DNA from: Melastoma dodecandrum
Lineage: Eukaryota; Streptophyta; Magnoliopsida; Myrtales; Melastomataceae
NCBI GenBank assembly: GCA_029817715.1
Contig: JARUPY010000087.1
Location: 434,001 to 498,000, forward strand
DNA length: 64,000 nt
Direction of reading: 5' to 3'
The notes beneath the pieces were generated by a model. The model worked only from the letters and a program-made list of their open reading frames with translations, had not been told where the DNA came from and made no database searches. Of this stretch, positions 33,690 through 44,480 are shown in pieces (the stretch's first letter is position 1; each line of letters begins with the position of its first letter). A program made the translations under genes and the position numbers.

Positions 33690-34294
33690 TTGCCTAATGT
33701 TAATGTGAGGGAAGTCTATAATGTTTCAAGATTCAATTTTAGATCTATAATAGACATCTCACAAACAGAAGCAACGGCTCAAGTTACGAGTACGGAACTT
33801 GAGACTTTGGATATCCCATTACTAAACGTACAACGCATTAGGGAAACCATGCAACGTGCGAGAGGTGTATATAACTATATACACATTGGGTTACTCCAGG
33901 TAGGATTAGTTCCGCTATTTCATCTTCCCGTGGATAGTCCTGTGGTAGTAGCTGTAATAGACAAAAGATGGAGAGAATTTAAAGATCAGCCAATATCAGG
34001 TATACAGGCCAACGTTGCACACGGTCCTGTATGGTTCCAGGTCCATCCAAATTTCATGATGGCCTTGAACGATCGTTGTTTGGGGAATTCATTGATTTAA
34101 GGATTAAATCAATGAATATGGATAGAATGAATCCCCAGGCCAAGTTTTTGGCATATCACACTAGGGTAATTTATCGATTGGCAAATACCACTAGTCCTGG
34201 TGTGAGAATCTTTAGATTCGAGAAGCCCGTCGCAACATACAGAAGGGGTATGTACCCCGGAATCAGGTTGATTCGCAGTTTTTTGGCTTCCTAG
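33690..34294 (+). pseudogene. endogenous caulimovirid movement-protein-like region
   Basis: An open frame (33,690-34,100) and, after a one-base shift, a second (34,031-34,294) cover a 30K-type movement protein core of the badnavirus kind. The signature is a strand with IHIGLLQV (about 33,878-33,901), a hydrophobic strand with an aspartate (AVIDKRW, near 33,953), and later VIYRLANT (near 34,168-34,191). Such proteins carry virus between plant cells through plasmodesmata. The frameshift and the lack of any downstream protease, reverse transcriptase or RNase H show a fragmentary, inactive relic. Confidence 0.65.
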
Positions 34295-34430
34295 AGCCGC
34301 GGTCTCAACATTTAAGTTCCCCGCTACAAGCTGATCATGTCCATCTAATGGAGTTGGACGATTGCGATTAGCTCCACTCCTAGAGTTTTTTGCCATCTGT
34401 AGACTTCAAGTTTTTCGTACTCCCACTATG
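34109..34430 (-). pseudogene. gag: start of gag of minus-strand Tat element F
   Basis: On the minus strand, just after LTR F, an ATG at 34,396 begins MAKNSRSGANRNRPTPLDGH, a plausible Tat gag start. The gag-like part ends near 34,300, where the caulimovirid region overlaps on the opposite strand. The remaining frame to 34,109 is antisense to the viral relic and is probably a shadow. Confidence 0.45.
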
Positions 34431-34869
34431 GTTGCCAAAAACGTGTTCGCGTCGAAAACGGATCACGTCGGAAATATTTGGCAATAATACTCACAGGGTT
34501 TGTAGATGTGGTCGCCAGTAAGTAAATGAAATAGATTGAATTGAATATGCAAAGTCTTACAATAAGGAAATGGTGCTTACAGCCATAAAAACAAAAGAAG
34601 GACGGCGGTGCAACGTCGTTGACTTGCTTTCGGGCGCTGTAGACTAAGAGGCGAGGTCGTAGACTTGCTGCTGAATGCTGCAGTCTTGCGAATCTGGACG
34701 GTGGGGATGTCGTAGACTTGGCGCTGGACGCTGTGGACTTGAGACTCTGGGCAACGACGTCGTATACTGGAAAACAGAGAACTGTAGACTTGCGCTCCCT
34801 GGATGGCGAAATCTTGGTTGCTGGGCTTGGTGGACGGGAGTGTGGTCGAATGTTGAGGCGAACGTGGAT

Positions 34870-35190
34870 ACCAAGGCTACGGTTGCTCGCCTTGGTGGCA
34901 GAGTCGAAGGCGGAATCGTGTACCAGGACTACGGTGGCTCGTCCTGGCATTGGAGTGCTAGCGGGAAATTGTTACCAGAGCTACGGTTGCTTACTCTGAT
35001 GGTGGAAGTGAAGGCGGAGTTTGGTTACTAGAGCTACGGTTGCTCACTCTGAGGGTGGAAGTGATGGCAGAATTTGGCTGTCGGAGCTACGGTTGCTCAC
35101 TCTGATGGTGGAAGTGATGGCGGAGTTTGGTGTCGGAGCTACGGTTGCTCACTTTGACGGTGGAGGTGAAGACCAATGAAACCTTAAGGG
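34870..35190 (-). repeat. ~53-bp tandem repeat in LTR F
   Basis: The core gagctacggttgct starts at 34,978, 35,031, 35,084 and 35,136 (periods 53, 53 and 52), with degenerate copies upstream from about 34,870. Each unit includes ctctgatggtggaagtgatgg. Confidence 0.85.
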
Positions 35191-35290
35191 TTTCGCCCAG
35201 GTCGGGGAATCCTAACAATCTAAGGGGTGACGAGCAAGATAAGCTTCAGTTGGCTGATTTGATCGTGATTTTTCCAAGGGAGATCTCTTC

Positions 35291-35300
35291 CCTTTTATAC
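35291..35300 (-). promoter_or_regulatory. TATA box of LTR F
   Basis: GTATAAAAGG on the minus strand lies upstream of the tandem repeat in transcription direction. Confidence 0.5.
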
Positions 35301-35385
35301 CCGGTCTGTTACGACTTCTGAAGATCCTCTAATCTTAACCACCCCCGAGTATCTGGAAGCCAACAAACTGTCTTCTAAGATGTGC

Positions 35386-35570
35386 CACTCGTGTGGACGT
35401 GGGTCGTAGACTCCATTGACTTCGGGGATAATAACCGTCCTTTAAGACGTGCACACTGAGTGGACGTGGGTTGTAGACTCCGCTGATTTCGGAGATAATG
35501 ATTCAGCTTTTGTGACATGTGACCTGTGCAGACGCGGGCCGTAGACTCCCACCGATTTCAAGGTCACCAA
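35386..35570 (-). repeat. ~68-bp repeat, three copies, in the upstream part of LTR F
   Basis: Copies begin near 35,395 (ggacgtgggtcgtagactcc), 35,463 (ggacgtgggttgtagactcc) and 35,530 (agacgcgggccgtagactcc). They lie upstream of the TATA box in the direction of LTR transcription, a usual place for repeated enhancer-like blocks. Confidence 0.75.
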
Positions 35571-35592
35571 CCAGTCATGTAGTCCGTGTAGA

Positions 35593-37569
35593 CTAGGACT
35601 GTAGGCCTGGTGCGAACGTCTTGTCTTTTCTTTCACAGGCACCGCGTCTACTGTGGGCTTCGTCAGAAAACAAGCCCAAGATAGCCCATTGTGTCAACAT
35701 CATGTCAACAGGAAGAACGTCAGTATCCTTGAGAATAGGCTCAGTAGACTTAGGAGCCAAGGTAGTTATATGAGTGGGGTTTTTAACGTCTGTATCCTTG
35801 AGAATAGGCTCAGTAGACTTAGGAGCCAAGGTAGTTATAGGAGTAGGGTTTTTAACGTCAAAATCCGCAGCAAGAACAAGTCTACGTTGCTTAAAAGCAA
35901 TAGATAAATGTACCTCCTCCTCACGGTCAGAATCCGCCGGTGGCGAAGGCGCTCTCCTTTTGCTGGCCTTGTTCTTTTTCGATGGCTGCGGCTGCTCCTC
36001 AACCTCAACCCGTTTGCCCTTGATAGACAGAGCTAAGCCTTGTTGACGGGAACGTATCAAGCGGCCAGCAGGAGGAGGGGGATTGTGTTCGGGAAAGGAG
36101 TTTCCTGAGTCGACTATAAGAGCTAAGACGTGGAAATAGATTAGCAGAACGAAAATATAAGCTATAAAGATAAGGGATAAGAATGTACCCAATGGTCTCT
36201 GACCAGTCTTCAACATCATCTCAGTAGTGAGATGAAGATCTGGTTCCTGAGATTTTTTAAGAAAAAGCATCTTAGATAATCGCCCACTGCAACTCTTTGG
36301 AAGGAATGCTGCTAACTCTGGAATGCATTGGAATATTGAGGGAATCCGCAAATAGAACTGCAGAACTTCGAATAAAACCCAGTTGCCTTACACAGAGCTG
36401 AGGATTGTAGACTTCAAAGTAGAACCCGCTCTTGTGTGCGCACACCAGATCCCTGCTGGTTAAGACAGCATCCCAATACAAGGTTGGAGTCAACTTTTGT
36501 CTGCGCTTCAGGATGAGATGGCCCGAAGGAAAGGGGACCCAGTTACGCCAGTCACCTCTAACAGAGTCTGCCATGTGACGCATATGGCCAATCACTGAGG
36601 CACAGAGCCAGTTATCCCTTGATCGACAACAAGAATCCAGAATGTGCATTCTATAACATTCAACTTGAACAGCTCCCGAAGGCATTTGGAAATCGGTTAA
36701 TCCTGGCATCCAGACACAGGACCACAAGTGAACTAGCCATAAAGGGCCACCTGCTGGGTACCTGGGGAAAGACTCTGTAGACGAGGAGTTCTATGTAGAC
36801 TCTGGTAGACTAAACCTAGAAGGAATCGGGCAAATGCAATTCTACTCGTAGCCGTGCTGAGAAAATTGGCAATACCATAAATGAACTTGGGAACCCTCTT
36901 CCCAGTGAAACAAAAAATGTATTTGCTGAACCAGACACTAAAGAACTCGACTTCCTGCGTCTTGCCCCAAGCGTCGAGTTTGTTCCCCTTAACCATTTTG
37001 AGATGATTCTTTGCTGTACTGATAATCTGAATCATCTCGCTGGGGTTGTGGTCATCCTCAGACGAATAAAGGCGAACAGGGGTGCCAGATACAGAACATT
37101 TAGTCAGAAAGACTATGTCCTCTAGGGTGACTGTCTTAGGGCCCTCAAGAAAGAAAAAGCAGTTTATGGAGTTGTTCTATAAGGGGAGAAGACTGGCACA
37201 TACCCGAGGATCGCACTTCTTAGTGGCGAGGGACAACTTGAAGAAAGACCAAAGGTCACAGAGCTTCAACTTATGCTCGAGTTTCCCAAGCCAGAGAGTA
37301 AACCACTTGCGGATGATGGATTTCACCATAGAAGGGAAACATAAGATGCCACTCTTCTGTTCCTAGTTCCAGGAGTCAGTAAAATCCTCCCGACAAAAGG
37401 GTATGGCGTATTCCGTATTCAAGTAGGAGTGAGGAACGGGCTCCGGAAAGAGCATCGGGGCGAGGACAGGCCCCAGAGTTAACCCTTCACCACGATAATC
37501 AGCGATTTTTACCACGCCTGAAGGTCCAGCACGGCGTTAATGCCACTAGAAGGTAGCGTAGTTTGACAT
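35593..37569 (-). pseudogene. antisense extra ORF of Tat element C
   Basis: On the minus strand an ATG at 37,569 (MSNYATF) starts a frame with stops. Blocks in order are INCFFFLEGPKTVTLEDIVF (near 37,165-37,105), WFSKYIFCFTGKRVPKF (near 36,940-36,890), YNPQLCVRQLGFIRSS (near 36,400-36,350) and a lysine-rich linker. A tandem repeat of 23 residues (DVKNPTPITTLAPKSTEP and on) follows near 35,855-35,716. A GT...AG pair (about 36,189-36,113) suggests an intron. The same blocks occur in copies A, B and D. Role unknown. Confidence 0.6.
35716..35860 (-). repeat. 69-bp coding tandem repeat, two copies
   Basis: Two nearly identical 69-bp units contain gtatccttgagaataggctc, starting near 35,716 and 35,785. 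They encode two in-frame copies of a 23-residue unit in the antisense ORF of element C. Confidence 0.85.
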
Positions 37570-37742
37570 GGTAGAGAAAGAAGGGTTCATCGAGAAACAA
37601 GGAATTAGGGTTTGTTTGAAACCAAGAAGAAAGAGAGATTTTCTGGCAAAAGAAAGCGTGTGAAGAGGGAAATGAAGAGTTTCCTTTGGTTTTAGTTGAA
37701 TTACATACTCACAACATGCTCAGGCGACGAACGTCACCTCAG

Positions 37743-37754
37743 CAAAATGGGGGG
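37743..37754 (+). other. probable polypurine tract of element C
   Basis: aaaatggggggc lies just before ttatattgacatgac, the likely LTR start. Plus-strand priming sites of Tat elements usually look like this. Confidence 0.45.
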
Positions 37755-38018
37755 CTTATATTGACATGACAAACTATTCTAGGTCTAAATTAACTTTGGC
37801 CCAAGGAGAGATTCGTCATGACTAGAAGGAAGGTATGGGCCCATATATGAGGGCAATCGTTAAGTCTACATGAGTCTAAATTAATAAATGACATGAATAA
37901 GGGCAATGACTTGTGAGATCAGTTTGTTGCCGAGATTTCCGGGGTTCAGTTGAGCAGAACATGATCCGGAAAGATTCTATGAGAACGTGTCAAGCACCCC
38001 AAGTACGACAAGATTCAG

Positions 38019-38027
38019 CATAAAAGG
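38019..38027 (+). promoter_or_regulatory. TATA box of LTR C
   Basis: CATAAAAGG sits upstream of the repeat, in the same arrangement as LTRs E and F. Confidence 0.45.
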
Positions 38028-38154
38028 GGAGGAGAGCCTCCTTAATCAGGCACGACAATCAAACTCAGATACATTTGCATTGATCGTCACCCTTTAGTTT
38101 TAGTTAACTAGCGTTCAGGCCCCGACCTGGGTGAACTCGCAAGGGTTCTTGGTC

Positions 38155-38360
38155 TTCACTTCCACCGTCGGGGCGAGCAACCGTAACCCTGACAGCCAAT
38201 CCCCGCCTTCACTCGTCTTGGGGAGTAACCGTAGCCAGGACACCAAAGTACCACCTTCACTCCACCGTCCGGGCGAGCAACCGTAACCCAGACAAACAAA
38301 TCACGCCTTCGTTCCATCACTAGGGTGAGCAACCATAGCCTTAGTATCCAAAGTCCGCCA
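38155..38360 (+). repeat. ~55-bp degenerate tandem repeat in LTR C
   Basis: Units read gcgagcaaccgtaaccctga, gggagtaaccgtagccagga, gcgagcaaccgtaacccaga and gtgagcaaccatagccttag, with intervening cttcactccaccgtc. The core is the reverse complement of the repeats in LTRs E and F, as expected from the opposite orientation. Confidence 0.75.
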
Positions 38361-38643
38361 CTACCTTCGTCCATATTCCATCCACCAAGCCTTCAGCGAT
38401 CAGTTTCCACCTTTCCTATTCGCAAGTCTACGGCGCCAGCAGCAAGACTACAGCCTCACCATCATCCGCACCAACAACTTTTATTTGTTTTTATGGCTGT
38501 AAGCTCTTCAATTCTATTGTAAGACATTATTTGACATTGTTTAATCAATTCAATTCATCTTTTTATTTATGACGACCACATCCGAATCCCTATGAGTAAT
38601 CGTGCCAAATATTCCCAACGTGATCCGTTTCGACGCGAACACG

Positions 38644-39502
38644 CACCTAGTATCTGAATCGTGTTACATGATATTTTTTTAATCGAAGTTAAATTTATTG
38701 TAACTTTTATTTCACTTTCTTTATAAAACAAAGCTAGCAAAATTTGTCGGTAATTATACAATATAATTGCCTCCGGTGACAGATATGACACATACCCACC
38801 CATTTTAGATGGCCTGCCCACTTCATTAATTAATGATAAAAAAAACACCTAAAGTTGAAAATTGCCCTAAAATTACCTACCAACAAGAACTGTCTCTACA
38901 TATAATAATATTATAGGAACATAAATTTCAATTTTCTTTAACTAAGATGACTAAATTAGATATGGTGAAAATTGCACATCCAAAAAACAAAACGACTTCT
39001 CAATCAATTAACTTTGATAAAAGAAAAAGAAAGTGTACATAAAAACAAATATGAGAATTGTTTTAAAAATGTGAAAAATTGAATGCGTTGTTGTTCTTAA
39101 TTAACAAAATTTGAAAATTACTATGTTTATAATAATTTAAGTATCGAGTTATTTCTCAGTAATGGAGAATGCTAAAACAAAATAGAAAGTAATAATAAAA
39201 AATCTTGGAATTGGAATGGTGACCCGAGATTCCCTGATTACTTTTTCCAAGGAAATTTCCCAATCCCCACGGATCCCTTTCCACTTCAACTCCCCACAGA
39301 CTCAACTGCTAAAATTTTTAAAATTAAAAATGACTAAGAATTATCTCTGTTATTTGTATAAACAAATTACAGGGAGTGTGAAAATAAAATATGATATTTT
39401 AATTAATTGAAAAAAGAAAAATAATAAGTAGTTTAATGGTCTTAATTGACATTAGCGGTAGGTTAATTACCCCCCGGGAGTTGTACGAATCCGATGATGT
39501 AA
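38644..39502. other. AT-rich region upstream of the PIP5K gene
   Basis: No gene is seen. The sequence is strongly AT-rich and probably contains the PIP5K promoter. I cannot point to a convincing TATA box. Confidence 0.35.
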
Positions 39503-39859
39503 GTGGGTGCACCACGCCCAATACCGTCCGCTCTCAAATCCCATCGTCAATCCAATAAACCCCGCTGCAAGTTTTTACAATTGGATTTTACCACCGCCCT
39601 CCTTCCCACTTCCCCATCCCCACCCTTCCTTTCCTTCACATCTTTTCTTTCCTTCCTCTGTTCCTCCCTCTCCAGGATTCTCTTCCTCAATTCCCTCCCC
39701 CTACCAGTAAAGCAATCTTCCCAAGCTCCCCCCCCCCCCTCTCCTAATGCCGGCCGTTCCACTTCCTCCCGGGTACCACTGCGTCTCCCCTGCTTGATCT
39801 GAACTGACGCTTATGTATGCGGTAGATCAGACCTTGTCTGTTTCTGTTTCTTTCACAAT
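39503..39859 (+). promoter_or_regulatory. pyrimidine-rich probable 5' leader of PIP5K with upstream ATGs
   Basis: A long C/T-rich tract (about 39,590-39,780) precedes the start codon, as in many plant 5' leaders. Two upstream ATGs lie close to the main start. ATGCGGTAG at 39,817-39,825 is a two-codon ORF. The ATG at 39,813 opens a 50-codon ORF ending at 39,965, which overlaps the main start in another frame. Both could lower translation if they are on the mRNA. The transcription start is unknown. Confidence 0.5.
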
Positions 39860-42795
39860 ATGCTCGAAGCGGCGGCAAATCCAACTCTCGTTTCCGACTC
39901 TGTTTCTACGAGCCAGAAGAAGAAGAAGAAGCACGAAGGCGGCGATGGTGGGGGGATCCCGCTAGAGGCGGCGGGGTGGGTTTGCGATGTCCCTCATTGT
40001 TACGGGGGGAACGGTAGGGGGAGATACCAGCTGTCTTCGAGGCGGGTGACCCCTGCTGTCGTGGCCGAGTCGGCCCCAGCTGCAGTAGAGAAGGCCCTGA
40101 CCAATGGGGATCTCTACATTGGGAGCTTCTCCAGGAACGTGCCTCATGGATCCGGGAAGTACCTCTGGTCCAACGGGTGTATGTACGAGGGGGAGTGGCG
40201 GCACGGGAAGGCGTCGGGCAAAGGTAGGTTCTCGTGGCCGTCCGGGGGGACCTTTGAGGGGGAGTTCAAGTCCGGAAGGATGGACGGGTTTGGGACGTTT
40301 GTGGGTTCGGACGGGGACTCGTACCGAGGGTCATGGAGCTCAGATCTTACGCACGGCTATGGCGAGAAGAGGTATGCCAACGGGGATTACTTCGAGGGAA
40401 CGTGGAAGCGGGACGTCCAGGACGGGCAGGGGAGGTATGTCTGGAGTAATGGCAACGAGTACGATGGAGACTGGCGGAATGGGGTTATATCCGGGAGGGG
40501 CACCCTGACGTGGTCCAACGGGAACCGGTACGAGGGGCAGTGGGAGAACAACGTACCAAAGGGGAACGGCGTGTTCACCCGACTGGATGGGAGCGATGTC
40601 ATGACCTGGAACAAGGACCTTAGCCGCAACGGTGAGTTCTCTTGTGGTGAGGAGGGGAAGGAGGTCTGTCTGATAAAGGATAGTTTGGTCCTGTCCCCTG
40701 CTATGCGAAAGAAGTCGACTTCATCCGCTGAGGGATTTGGGCAAAGGGAGAGTTTCGGTGGGGCAGGCGAGAGGAATTCCCTCCCTAGAATATGTATTTG
40801 GGAGTCAGACGGAGAAGCCGGCTATATCACATGTGAGATAATCGATAACTTGGAGGCTGCCATGTTTTACAGCAGCGAAATCTCTGGGTTTGGGGATTTC
40901 AAGAAGAGCAGCCCTTGCTGTTACCCCACAGAAGCGAAGAAGCCTGGGCAGACGATCTCAAAGGGGCACAAGAATTACGAGCTGATGCTGAATTTGCAGC
41001 TGGGGATAATGTTTGTTTTGATTCTAGAGATTTGGCTTTGTAATGATCGAATTTGGTGTTAATTGAATTTGTAATTCTGCAGGCATTCCGTGGGGAATAA
41101 CTCCTGCTTGAGCTCAAGGGAACTGAAGCCGACTGATTTCGATCCGAAGGAGAAGTTCTGGACGAGATTTCCTCCCGAAGGATCAAAGAACACTCCTCCG
41201 CATTCATCAGCGGAGTTTCGATGGAAGGATTATTGTCCCATGGTGTTTAGGTGTGTGCCTCGTGACATTACAGTCATCAATCTGTTTTTGTGTTATGCTT
41301 TTGCTAGCTTTCATAAGCGGGGTTGTTGGATGTTTCAGACAACTGAGGGAGCTCTTCCAGGTCGATCCTGCTGATTACATGCTCGCGGTTTGCGGGAATG
41401 ATGCACTAAGAGAACTTTCCTCTCCAGGGAAAAGCGGAAGCTTCTTCTATCTGACTCAGGACAGCCGATTCATGATTAAGACAGTCAAGAAATCCGAAGT
41501 CAAGGTTAGTTGCAATTCTTTTGACTCCTGCTACTCTTTTTGACAATTAGGAAATTTGCTTGATCTCCAGTTAGATTGGTTTTCCACGCGAAGCCATCCA
41601 AACCCGTTGATGGGGCACTTTATGTTCAGGTTCTGATCAGGATGCTTCCCAGCTATTACCAGCATGTCCGGCAACATGAGAATTCTTTGGTGACGAAGTT
41701 CTTTGGCGTGCATTGTGTCAAGCCAACTGGAGGGCAAAAGGTATTTTTTTTTCATTTATTTCGGATTAATGTATGCTTGTATCTACGAATGGTTGCTTCC
41801 TCAATGCAGACACGATTCATTGTGATGGCGAATTTGTTCTGCTCGGAATATCAAATACACAGACGGTTCGACCTAAAGGGATCATCTCATGGTCGCACTA
41901 CCGTTAAAACCGAGGAAGAGATAGATGAGACCACTACGCTGAAGGACCTCGACCTCGATTTCTTCTTTCGGTTAAAGAAATCCTGGTTTCAGGATCTCAT
42001 AATGTACGAACGTTATGTCGTATTCTTTATCTCATTTTTTGCCTTCCCTAGTTCTGAGTTATTGATTTAGTGCTTTGAACTTCTTCAGACAAATTGAACT
42101 AGACTGCGAGTTCTTGGAAACTGAAGGCATCATGGATTATAGCCTATTAGTTGGTCTCCATTTTCGCAACGACAATGCCGGCGACAAGATGGGGCTATCG
42201 CCATTTGTATTGCGCTCGGGTAAAATCATTACACCCAGTTCTGTTATATCTTTACTCCAAGTGGCCGACTAGAGCTCCCGTGAATATCAGACCGATTGAC
42301 GTGGGTCTGTTTTCCAGGGAAAAAGGATTCGTACCAAAATGAAAAGTTCTTGCACGGATGTCTGTTTCTGGAGGCCGAGTTACAAGACATGGACCGAAGA
42401 TTGCCGGGCAGGTGCAATTATATGGTCCTGCTTTCCTGTATCTTATCATTACAATTCTGATTCATAGAGTAAGAAACGATTCTTATTTTGGCACCAGGAA
42501 GCCTTTAATTCGACTGGGGGCAAACATGCCAGCCAGGGCGGAAAGAATGGGCAGGTGGAGCAATTTTGATCAGTACTTGCACTTGACCCCTCCACACTGT
42601 TGCGAGACATACGAGGTGATCCTATACTTTGGAATCATCGACATATTGCAAGATTACGACATAAGCAAGAAGCTGGAACATGCCTACAAGTCTCTACAAG
42701 CCAATCCGGCCTCAATATCGGCCGTGGACCCGAAACAATATTCCAAGAGATTCCGGGATTTCATCGGCAGAATCTTCATCGAGGAGGAAAGGTAA
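39860..42795 (+). CDS. PIP5K: phosphatidylinositol-4-phosphate 5-kinase with MORN repeats, eight exons
   Basis: It phosphorylates PI4P to PI(4,5)P2 at the plasma membrane. Exons inferred from GT/AG sites and family alignment: 39,860-41,010; 41,083-41,250; 41,339-41,504; 41,630-41,740; 41,810-42,003; 42,089-42,219; 42,318-42,411; 42,498-42,795. They sum to 2,313 nt, 770 codons plus stop, with no internal stop. Residues ~86-247 hold seven 23-residue MORN repeats (YEGEW, FEGTW). The kinase domain fills the C-terminal half: glycine-rich [11 protein letters not shown], lysine in [21 protein letters not shown] with catalytic aspartate, and [13 protein letters not shown] before the activation loop. 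Length and [12 protein letters not shown] suggest the PIP5K4/5/6 group. It looks functional and is the only intact host gene here. Confidence 0.93.
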
Positions 42796-43300
42796 TAGAA
42801 GGGACTGGCGAACCACAGAAAGAACCCACTTTGGCAACAGCAGGTCAAACCCCGGTTGCGCTGGCTCTGAAGTATATTAAAATACAGAGGGACTTCCCAT
42901 GGAGCGAGCATAAAAATAAAATGTTGTCGGCTCGTGGGTGGTCCAATTCGGCGGCTGGCTTTGTAAATGGATGCTGCACGGTAGCGAGAGCTCGAGTGGT
43001 GCTCAGCTGGCATGGAAGAAGCCGCACTTTGGCCTTCGATCTGACAAGTGCAGGGAAGGGAGTGAAGACGAAGAGCCAACCAAGCCAAGATATGTTATGT
43101 GCTGTTCTTCCATTTGTGTTATTATTACATCTTCATTATTCTTCTTTGTTTCTTGCCTTAAATGGTTTATTTTATTTTTGTCAGAGGGAGGAGTAAAGAA
43201 TATAAGCATTACCTGGTTTAGGAATTTGGAGGGGGTGGGGGAAGGTATGGAGAAAAGAAGTGGTTTGGAATAAAGAGTAAAATGGATGTTCAGGGGAGAG
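42796..43300 (+). other. 3' untranslated region of PIP5K
   Basis: The region follows the TAA at 42,793-42,795. A candidate polyadenylation signal AATAAA lies at about 43,270 (ggaataaagag). A shifted frame (42,600-43,196) is a shadow of the last exon. Confidence 0.45.
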
Positions 43301-43438
43301 TGTGTTTGGAGGGAATTTTTTTATAAATTGACTCTTTATTATTTTTAGAGATATTTTTTGGGTTGATGGGAAAGGAATAAGAATTGGGTTTTGTGAATTT
43401 GGGGGCACCCTTTGGTAGTTTACTAATTACACCCTTTG

Positions 43439-44232
43439 GCGGCTAACGGTACGTGCACGTAACGGTTACGTAGTTTACGAATTACTATTAACTTTTTTAG
43501 TAAATTTTACTAATAGTTGACTATTATTAACAAAGTCAACGCAAAATTAGTAAAAAAAATAGTAAAATTTACTAAAAACTTGTCTTCTTTTAGTAAAGTC
43601 AACGCAAAATTAGTAAAAAAGTAAGGAAATTTTACTACTTTTCTACTGTTCATGGCAGTCCAAGTTTACTAATTTTGCGCTGACTTTACTAAAACATTTC
43701 CGTTAGTAAAGTCAACTCAAAATTAGTGAAAAAAGTAGTAAAATTTACTACATTTTTTTACTAAATTTACGTTGACTTTACTAAAATTGTGCTTTTTTTT
43801 AGTAAAGTCAACGTAAATTTAGTCAAAAAGTAGTAAATTTTACTACTTTTTTCACTAATTTTGAGTTTACTTTATTAACGGAAATGTTTTAGTAAAGTCA
43901 GCGTAAAATTAGTAAATAAAAGTTGTAATTTACTACTTTTTTTACTAATTTTGAGTTGACTTTACTAACGGAAAAGTTTTAGTAAAGTCAGCGCAAAATT
44001 AGTAAACTTGAACTGCTTTGAACAGTACAAAAGTAGTAAAGTTTCCTTACTTTTTTACAAATTTTGCGGTGACTTTACTAAAAGAAGACCAGATTTTAGT
44101 AAATTTTACTACATTTTTAACTAATTTTGCGTTGACTTTGTTAGTAATGGTTAACTTTTAGTAAAATTTACTAAAAAAATTAGTAGTAATTAGTAAATTA
44201 CGTAACCGTTACGTGCACGTACCGTTAGCCGC
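43439..44232. repeat. 794-bp near-perfect palindrome (foldback/MITE-like element)
   Basis: The outer 34 bases (gcggctaacggtacgtgcac and on) are matched exactly in inverse at 44,199-44,232. Inside, the arms stay alike for nearly their whole ~390-bp length. Both arms, in mirrored order, contain aaagtcaacgcaaaattagt, ttcttttagtaaagtca, aaaaagtaaggaaa, tactgttca and ttccgttagtaaagtcaact. The centre lies near 43,800-43,835 with little or no loop. No ORF is present and I found no target duplication. Transcription across it would give a long double-stranded hairpin RNA. Confidence 0.9.
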
Positions 44233-44480
44233 TTCCACTCCATCATCATGCCATGAAAAGGAGAGAAAGCTTAGTAGTCGAAAGACAAAACTAAAGCAAA
44301 AATAGTAACAAGGAATCCCCCGTATGTTTGAAAATTTGAAGATAAAAAAGCAATTTGTTTTGTTATTCAAAAAAGTGGCCTGACTACAGGGAAAATAAGA
44401 TATATTGGACGATGCTAAAATGCCTCGCACGCTCATTTCCGTGGATGTAAAAAAAAAAGCGAAATTAATAATAATGTACA
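44233..44480. other. short AT-rich interval
   Basis: Nothing is recognised between the palindrome and the tandem repeat. The minus-strand frame at 44,209-44,481 is low-complexity. Confidence 0.3.

Larger units (their letters stand above)
34431..35600 (-). repeat. LTR of Tat element F (minus orientation)
   Basis: Its inner end (34,440-34,640) is the inverted counterpart of 38,460-38,643. Both contain acgtgatccgttt, cgacgcgaacacg and ttttatggctgtaag in the same order when compared on opposite strands. TATA lies at 35,291-35,300 (minus). A ~53-bp tandem repeat (34,978-35,190) and a ~68-bp repeat (about 35,386-35,570, core gtagactcc) are present. The gag start follows at 34,396. Confidence 0.7.
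35593..38643 (+). mobile_element. Tat-lineage retrotransposon C, 3' part (antisense ORF and LTR)
   Basis: A minus-strand ORF (37,569 to 35,593) is followed by a polypurine-like tract and an LTR, in the same order as A, B and D. pol is absent. The left end abuts the inverted LTR F. The right end at about 38,643 is where similarity to LTR F stops. Confidence 0.65.
37755..38643 (+). repeat. 3' LTR of element C
   Basis: TATA lies at 38,019-38,027, followed by a degenerate ~55-bp repeat (gggcgagcaaccgtaacc units at about 38,170-38,340) and the block 38,460-38,643, which mirrors LTR F in inverse orientation. It has no coding content. Confidence 0.65.

Noticed and set aside
34675..35031. 118-codon glycine/tryptophan-rich plus-strand ORF
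   Set aside because: It lies inside the tandem repeat of LTR F and its repetitive protein is a by-product of the repeat.
42600..43196. 198-codon plus-strand ORF overlapping the PIP5K last exon
   Set aside because: It is an out-of-frame shadow of the last exon running into the 3' untranslated region, with no family signature.
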